Source of the DNA: Planctomycetota bacterium
GTDB lineage: Bacteria > Planctomycetota > Phycisphaerae > Sedimentisphaerales > Anaerohalosphaeraceae
Assembly: GCA_019456245.1 (NCBI GenBank)
Contig: VRUF01000016.1
Location: 1 to 18,455 of the forward strand
Direction: 5' to 3'
DNA length: 18,455 nt
Made by a program: the position numbers and the translations under genes
In this document: positions 14,443 through 18,455 of the stretch, piece by piece
How positions within the stretch are numbered: the stretch's first letter is position 1
Layout of the letters: the number at the start of each line of letters is the position of its first letter
Notes under the pieces: model-generated
Told to the model about the DNA's origin: nothing
The model's input: the letters and a program-made list of their open reading frames with translations, nothing else
Databases searched by the model: none

Positions 14443-15477
14443 ATGTTCAAGCGCAATACTTTATTTTCATCGGCATCATTGTCAGTGCTGCTGGCGATTT
14501 CGCTGTTGATTTGCGGATGCCAGAATCCGGCCACACAGGCCACAAAGGATGCCCTCCCAGCCCCTTCCGAACCTGATGAAAATCCGCAGCGGTGGCAAGC
14601 CGTCGATCTCTACGTCGATGCCAAAACGTTAAGCGACAGTAGCGATTACGAGGGGGCTTTAGAAAAACTCAACATGGCTATCGAGCAGGCGCCTGATTTT
14701 GCCATTGCCCTCTCTTTCAGGGGTGATATTTATCAGGCAATGCAAAAGTTCGAAGAAAGCGCCGATTCTTATGAAGCCGCAACCGTGATCGACCCATATT
14801 CGTTCAAGGATTTCTTAAATCTCGGCAAAGTTGCCCAGATCACCGGCAACTACCAACGCGGACTGGATGCCTTTATAGAAGCTGTTGAACTTCAGCCCCA
14901 GGATCCAGAGGCCAACATTGGTGTCGCACAATGTTACTACCATCTGAAAGACTATCCCCAGTCGCTCGAGTATGGCATAAGAGCAAAAGAGATCGCTCCG
15001 GAAAGTTCTGCTCCAGAGATCGTAATTGCAGACACCTATTTCGCGATGGGCGATTACCTCGCTGCCGTAGATTCCTACAAACGCGTTCTCCAGATCGACG
15101 GTAACAAATCTAAGGTTATGGTATCCCTGGCGGGTGCGTATGTTAAAACAAAAGATTTCACCGAAGCCAGGCAGCTTCTCACCTCCGCAATAGAGATCGA
15201 TTCAGGCAACGGTACGGCACATCAGTACCTTGGCTTTGTCAATCTAATGCTAAAGCAATACGACCTTGCCATAAAAAGTTATATCAGAGCGGTACTCATA
15301 GACGACAATGACTGGGTGGCACACAAAGGGCTTGGAGTAGTTTATATTATGCAGTCTCTAAAAAAGAATAATGACCCAACCCTCAGAGAAATGGGGATCA
15401 GCGAGTGGAAAAAATCGCTCACTATAAATCCTGATCAACCGCAACTGAAGAAACTTCTTAAGAAATACGTCCCTTAA
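14443..15477 (+). CDS. TPR-repeat lipoprotein
   Basis: This 344-residue protein begins with a lipoprotein signal (hydrophobic residues 11-24, lipobox I-C-G-C with lipidated Cys26). A short Pro/Glu-rich linker (about 30-50) follows, then around eight tetratricopeptide repeats fill residues 55-340, for example YEGALEKLNMAIEQAPD, YQRGLDAFIEAVELQPQD and YDLAIKSYIRAVLIDDND. It is probably anchored in a membrane facing the periplasm and works as a scaffold for protein contacts; the partner is unknown. The ATG at 14443 has AAGGGA seven bases upstream. It lies 77 bases after the cupin gene and 5 bases before lspA, whose product should process it. The 77-base gap shows no clear promoter or terminator. 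Confidence 0.85.
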   Translation: MFKRNTLFSSASLSVLLAISLLICGCQNPATQATKDALPAPSEPDENPQRWQAVDLYVDAKTLSDSSDYEGALEKLNMAIEQAPDFAIALSFRGDIYQAMQKFEESADSYEAATVIDPYSFKDFLNLGKVAQITGNYQRGLDAFIEAVELQPQDPEANIGVAQCYYHLKDYPQSLEYGIRAKEIAPESSAPEIVIADTYFAMGDYLAAVDSYKRVLQIDGNKSKVMVSLAGAYVKTKDFTEARQLLTSAIEIDSGNGTAHQYLGFVNLMLKQYDLAIKSYIRAVLIDDNDWVAHKGLGVVYIMQSLKKNNDPTLREMGISEWKKSLTINPDQPQLKKLLKKYVP

Positions 15478-15482
15478 CCTCT

Positions 15483-16073
15483 ATGAACGATAATAATAAA
15501 ACCAAAAACGACTCATGGTTAGCTAAGATCATAGCCGATATTCATTTGCCCACCCCAGCCGCCAACATCATCTTTTTTACGATTGTTATCGCAGGTTTCG
15601 CTCTGGACCTCTGGACCAAACACGCAATATTCCAATGGTTGGGAGGGGACCCGTGGAAAGGGGATCCGAATGTCATTTATCCTGTCATTGACGGTTTTTT
15701 CAACCTTGTAACCCGACTCAACCCCGGAGCTGCTTTCAGCATAGCTTCCGGTCAGCGTGTCATCCTGCTATCCGTCTCGATCGTCGCCCTCGTCGTAATC
15801 CTCGGCGTTTTTCTTTTCGGGCATCTCCGCAGCAAGACTCTGATCGTGGCATTTGCGCTCTTTACCGCCGGCATCATGGGCAATCTTTTCGACAGGGCAT
15901 TCAACGATGGCTTGGTGCGGGATTTTCTGGATTTTTACGTGGGCGACTATCATTGGCCTGCATTCAACGTCGCAGATTCTATGCTCTGTATCGCCGTCGG
16001 CCTGTTGATCATCTGCAACATTATGACTGAAGTTTCTCAAAGACGCGATCATTCACAAAAAACGGAACCTTAA
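15483..16073 (+). CDS. lspA: Lipoprotein signal peptidase (signal peptidase II)
   Basis: This 196-residue inner-membrane aspartyl protease removes signal peptides from lipidated prolipoproteins. Four membrane segments are visible. Conserved motifs are LDLWTKH (Asp42, Lys46), RLNPGAAFSIASG (79-90), GNLFDRAFNDGLVRDFLDFYV with catalytic Asp147, and PAFNVADS with catalytic Asp165. Compared with the roughly 165-residue E. coli enzyme it has an N-terminal extension of about 20 residues, an insert rich in Gly, Asp and Pro at about 53-65, and a charged C-terminal tail. It starts 5 bases after the TPR lipoprotein stop with no strong ribosome binding site, so translation is probably coupled. Its last 53 bases overlap the end of the convergent nuclease-domain gene. 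Confidence 0.95.
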   Translation: MNDNNKTKNDSWLAKIIADIHLPTPAANIIFFTIVIAGFALDLWTKHAIFQWLGGDPWKGDPNVIYPVIDGFFNLVTRLNPGAAFSIASGQRVILLSVSIVALVVILGVFLFGHLRSKTLIVAFALFTAGIMGNLFDRAFNDGLVRDFLDFYVGDYHWPAFNVADSMLCIAVGLLIICNIMTEVSQRRDHSQKTEP

Positions 16074-16416
16074 GCCCAACCCCCAAAGCAAGCCCGTCAG
16101 ACGGCCTGCAGTCCACTTTTTCAACTCTTCCATTGACCGCTATCTGGATATACGCAAAAAAAGTATGCTCGTTCAGATCGCTTATGACTACTTTCTCAAC
16201 TTTCCCTCCCACCTGATTGACCACATTGCCAAGCAGATCGTGTGTCATCGGACGAGGAAATTTCACCCCCTTAAGACGCCGGTCGATCGCAAGTATTTCC
16301 GGCATCCCGATCACTATGGGAAAACTCCGCTCGCCATTGACTTCCTTTAAAACGACAACTTGCTGAGCAACCGTTTCGTTGATAATGATTTTAGAAAGTT
16401 CGACTTTTACTTCCAT
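16021..16416 (-). CDS. Bifunctional nuclease (BFN/DUF151) domain protein
   Basis: This 131-residue protein is a single BFN domain of usual length. Family motifs include VVLKEVNGERSFPIVIGMPEILAI (21-44), FPRPMTHDLLGNVV (53-66), HTFFAYIQI (84-92), VDCRPSDGLALGVG (101-114) and VPFFVNDRVFEKL. Relatives are reported to have DNase and RNase activity, but the cellular role in bacteria is unclear, so the function here is family inference. The ATG at 16416 has a strong AGAGGTG a few bases upstream. It starts 19 bases after the valS stop, so the two are likely co-transcribed. Its 3' end overlaps lspA by 53 bases on the opposite strand. Confidence 0.88.
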   Translation of the reverse strand: MEVKVELSKIIINETVAQQVVVLKEVNGERSFPIVIGMPEILAIDRRLKGVKFPRPMTHDLLGNVVNQVGGKVEKVVISDLNEHTFFAYIQIAVNGRVEKVDCRPSDGLALGVGLKVPFFVNDRVFEKLQS

Positions 16417-16435
16417 ATTTCACCTCTTAAGTATA

Positions 16436-18455
16436 TCAGCTATCTAATTCGCCCAAGTGCATTTCCACCGCTTCCAACTGCTCTGAAAGCTCCTTAAGCG
16501 TCTGTCGCGTCTTTTCCACTACTTCCGGTTTTGCCCGGGAAACAAAGTTATCGTTACCCAGCTTACCCTCAGCCGACCGTATCCCGTTGGTAAGAGTATC
16601 CTTTTGTTTCATCAACCTCTTACGCTCCTCTTCGACATCGACCACGTCATGCACATATATCTGCAATTCGCCTGACAGAGAAGCCGAAGCGTTCTTCGGT
16701 TTTTCGATATTCTCACCTGCCGTAAGTTTCTCAAGCCCTGCCAAATGGCACAGTAATTCGCTGTTGTCGTCAATAACAGATGTCGCCTTCGCCGGCCCCG
16801 TCACCGATACGACGAGCCTGTCTTTCGGTGAGATGCCGTACTGGTTTCGAACCTCACGCACAACCCGGATTACTCCCTGAATGATTTCCACTTCTGCTTC
16901 CACATCGTCGCAAATAAACTCGTCAAGCCTCTCGGGCCAGCTTGCCGCGATCAAAGCATCCGCCTGTCCGCTCTCGCATATCCCCTTCAGTTTTCGCTCA
17001 GGTACAAGCTCGTTAAGCCCCTGGAATATTCCTTCGGTAATAAAAGGAATAAACGGGTGCAGCAGACGAAGCGTCCTGTCCAGCACAAACGCCAGTACAT
17101 TTTGAGCGATTGCCTTATCCGCCTCATCCTGCATACGCGGTTTGACCCATTCCAGATACCAGTCACAAAAATCGTTCCAGAAGAAACGGTAGATCGTATT
17201 CAAAGGTTCGTTATATTTGAACTCATCCAACTCGCCCGTAACTTCCGCAATACACCTGCCAAGCCGGGAAAGTATCCACTTATCCGTGATCGCAAGTTTT
17301 TCCTTATCGAACTTACTCGCATCAGTACCTTCAAGATTCATCATCGCAAACCGCGAAGCGTTCCAAAGCTTATTGCAAAAATTCCGCCCGATATCGAATT
17401 TCGGCGAAGTATTAACCGTCCGCCCGTCCGGCAGTTCCATCGGTGCCACCGGCATACGAACATCCTGCGTATCCGTCGTCATCGAGGCAAGAGTAAACCG
17501 CATCGCGTCGGCACCATGGCTGTCGATAGCGACAAGCGGATCGATTCCGTTGCCCAGGCTCTTGCTCATCTTACGACCCTGACCATCCTGGATCATCGCA
17601 TGAATATAAACATCCTTAAACGGAATATCCCCAACGCAATACTGCCCCATCATAACCATCCGCGAAACCCAAAGCGTAATGATCTCCCTCGCCGTACAAA
17701 GTACATCGCCCGGATAAAAAGTCTTAAGAGCATCCGTCTCATCGGGCCAACCAAGCGTACTAAAAGGCCAAAGAGCAGAACTAAACCACGTATCAAGAAC
17801 ATCGCCGTCACGCTTATAACCCTTATCAGTCAGCAGTTTCTCAATATTGCCGCCTTCCGGACCGGCACAGGCATAATAAACTTTTTCCCCGTCCTCATCC
17901 AAACCTTCCTGCACAGAAACATTCTCATCATCGGTATCCAGAGGCTCACTTGACGACCAGATCGGTATCTGATGCCCCCACCAAAGCTGCCTGCTGATAG
18001 GCCAGTCACGAAGATTTTCAAGCCAGTTCTTATAAGTGCTGGCATATCGTTCAGGGGTAAACTTCAATCTCCCGTCAAGCAGAGGCGCAAGTGCGATACC
18101 CGCAAGCGAATTCGCCGGCACATCGGTTCCCTCGATCATCCCATCTCCAAATTTCTCCGCAAGATGGGCAACAGGCTTCTTAACCGCAACATACCACTGG
18201 TCAGACAAATACGGTTCGATAGGAACATGACTGCGATAACTATGCCCAACCTCATGGACATAATCGCGAACATCGGCAAGCAGATTTTCCTGCCGGAACC
18301 ATTCTACTATCGCTTCCCTTGCCTCGAACCGATCCATCCCGAGCAGGTTCTGCGCCTCAGGTGCACCTGCATCTTCCCACCCGTGCTTATCGCTTATGGA
18401 TCCATCCGGCGCCATCACATTAATAACATCAAGATCATGCCGAAGCCCGATCTGC
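16436..18455 (-). CDS. valS: Valyl-tRNA synthetase, C-terminal part (5' end outside window)
   Basis: The frame is open to the window edge. The codons before the apparent GTG/ATG start at 18413-18418 encode IGLRHDLDVINVMAPDGS, a conserved ValRS stretch, so the gene continues beyond the window and about 672 codons are seen. The visible part begins in the editing (CP1) region. It carries RDWPISRQLWWGHQIPIW, LDTWFSSALWPFSTLGWP and the KMSKS signature of tRNA synthetases (codons at 17558-17572). Then come the anticodon-binding domain (FCNKLWNASRF, FWNDFCDWYLEWVK, PFIPFITEGIFQ) and the C-terminal coiled-coil arm. The HIGH motif must lie upstream. The stop at 16436 is followed by the nuclease-domain gene. 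Confidence 0.96.
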   Translation of the reverse strand, partial: QIGLRHDLDVINVMAPDGSISDKHGWEDAGAPEAQNLLGMDRFEAREAIVEWFRQENLLADVRDYVHEVGHSYRSHVPIEPYLSDQWYVAVKKPVAHLAEKFGDGMIEGTDVPANSLAGIALAPLLDGRLKFTPERYASTYKNWLENLRDWPISRQLWWGHQIPIWSSSEPLDTDDENVSVQEGLDEDGEKVYYACAGPEGGNIEKLLTDKGYKRDGDVLDTWFSSALWPFSTLGWPDETDALKTFYPGDVLCTAREIITLWVSRMVMMGQYCVGDIPFKDVYIHAMIQDGQGRKMSKSLGNGIDPLVAIDSHGADAMRFTLASMTTDTQDVRMPVAPMELPDGRTVNTSPKFDIGRNFCNKLWNASRFAMMNLEGTDASKFDKEKLAITDKWILSRLGRCIAEVTGELDEFKYNEPLNTIYRFFWNDFCDWYLEWVKPRMQDEADKAIAQNVLAFVLDRTLRLLHPFIPFITEGIFQGLNELVPERKLKGICESGQADALIAASWPERLDEFICDDVEAEVEIIQGVIRVVREVRNQYGISPKDRLVVSVTGPAKATSVIDDNSELLCHLAGLEKLTAGENIEKPKNASASLSGELQIYVHDVVDVEEERKRLMKQKDTLTNGIRSAEGKLGNDNFVSRAKPEVVEKTRQTLKELSEQLEAVEMHLGELDS

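Noticed and set aside
1..18455. tRNA, rRNA, CRISPR arrays, phage or conjugation genes
   Set aside because: None seen. The gaps between genes are short, apart from 8820-9135, and contain no cloverleaf-like or repeat-spacer pattern.

Overview
This 18.5 kb window looks like chromosomal DNA from a Gram-negative bacterium, most likely a Planctomycetota member, with a Phycisphaerae/Sedimentisphaerales-like lineage as the best guess. The main support is the large exported protein at 9136-13218. It joins a hydrazine-synthase-alpha-like propeller, two CxxCH haem sites and an FGE/SUMF1-type domain, an architecture I associate with Planctomycetota. The lysine-rich DksA relative, the lipoprotein machinery and a Tat-exported sugar-isomerase-like cupin fit this picture. 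The assignment is inference; there is no rRNA or other taxonomic marker in the window.

Layout from left to right. 1-2431, minus strand: a DksA/TraR-like regulator, the zinc protein YacG, an unrecognised polytopic membrane protein, and the first 36 codons of another gene cut by the window edge. A promoter is visible at 2500-2529. 2602-8819, minus strand: a compact five-gene unit in transcription order gpmI (glycolysis), mutL (mismatch repair), btuF, btuC, btuD (vitamin B12-type ABC importer). Gaps within it are 0 to 30 bases, and a good sigma70-type promoter lies at 8862-8889. 8820-9135: a 316-base divergent spacer holding that promoter, a hairpin and a weak candidate promoter for the plus strand. 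9136-13218, plus strand: the 1360-residue multidomain cytochrome-like protein. 13243-16073, plus strand: a promoter followed by a VOC-fold protein, a Tat-exported cupin resembling D-lyxose isomerase, a TPR lipoprotein and lspA, the lipoprotein signal peptidase. 16021-18455, minus strand: the 3' part of valS followed by a bifunctional-nuclease-domain gene, whose end overlaps the end of lspA by 53 bases.

Functionally most of the window is housekeeping: translation, glycolysis, repair, cofactor uptake, lipoprotein maturation and transcription control. The accessory interest lies in 9136-14365. There a periplasmic redox-like fusion protein sits beside a small unit that appears to act on sugars, partly outside the cytoplasm. 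I see no tRNA, rRNA, CRISPR array, intact insertion sequence or phage gene. No wholly new multi-gene system is convincingly present. The fusion protein and the exported isomerase pair are the best candidates for unexplored biology.
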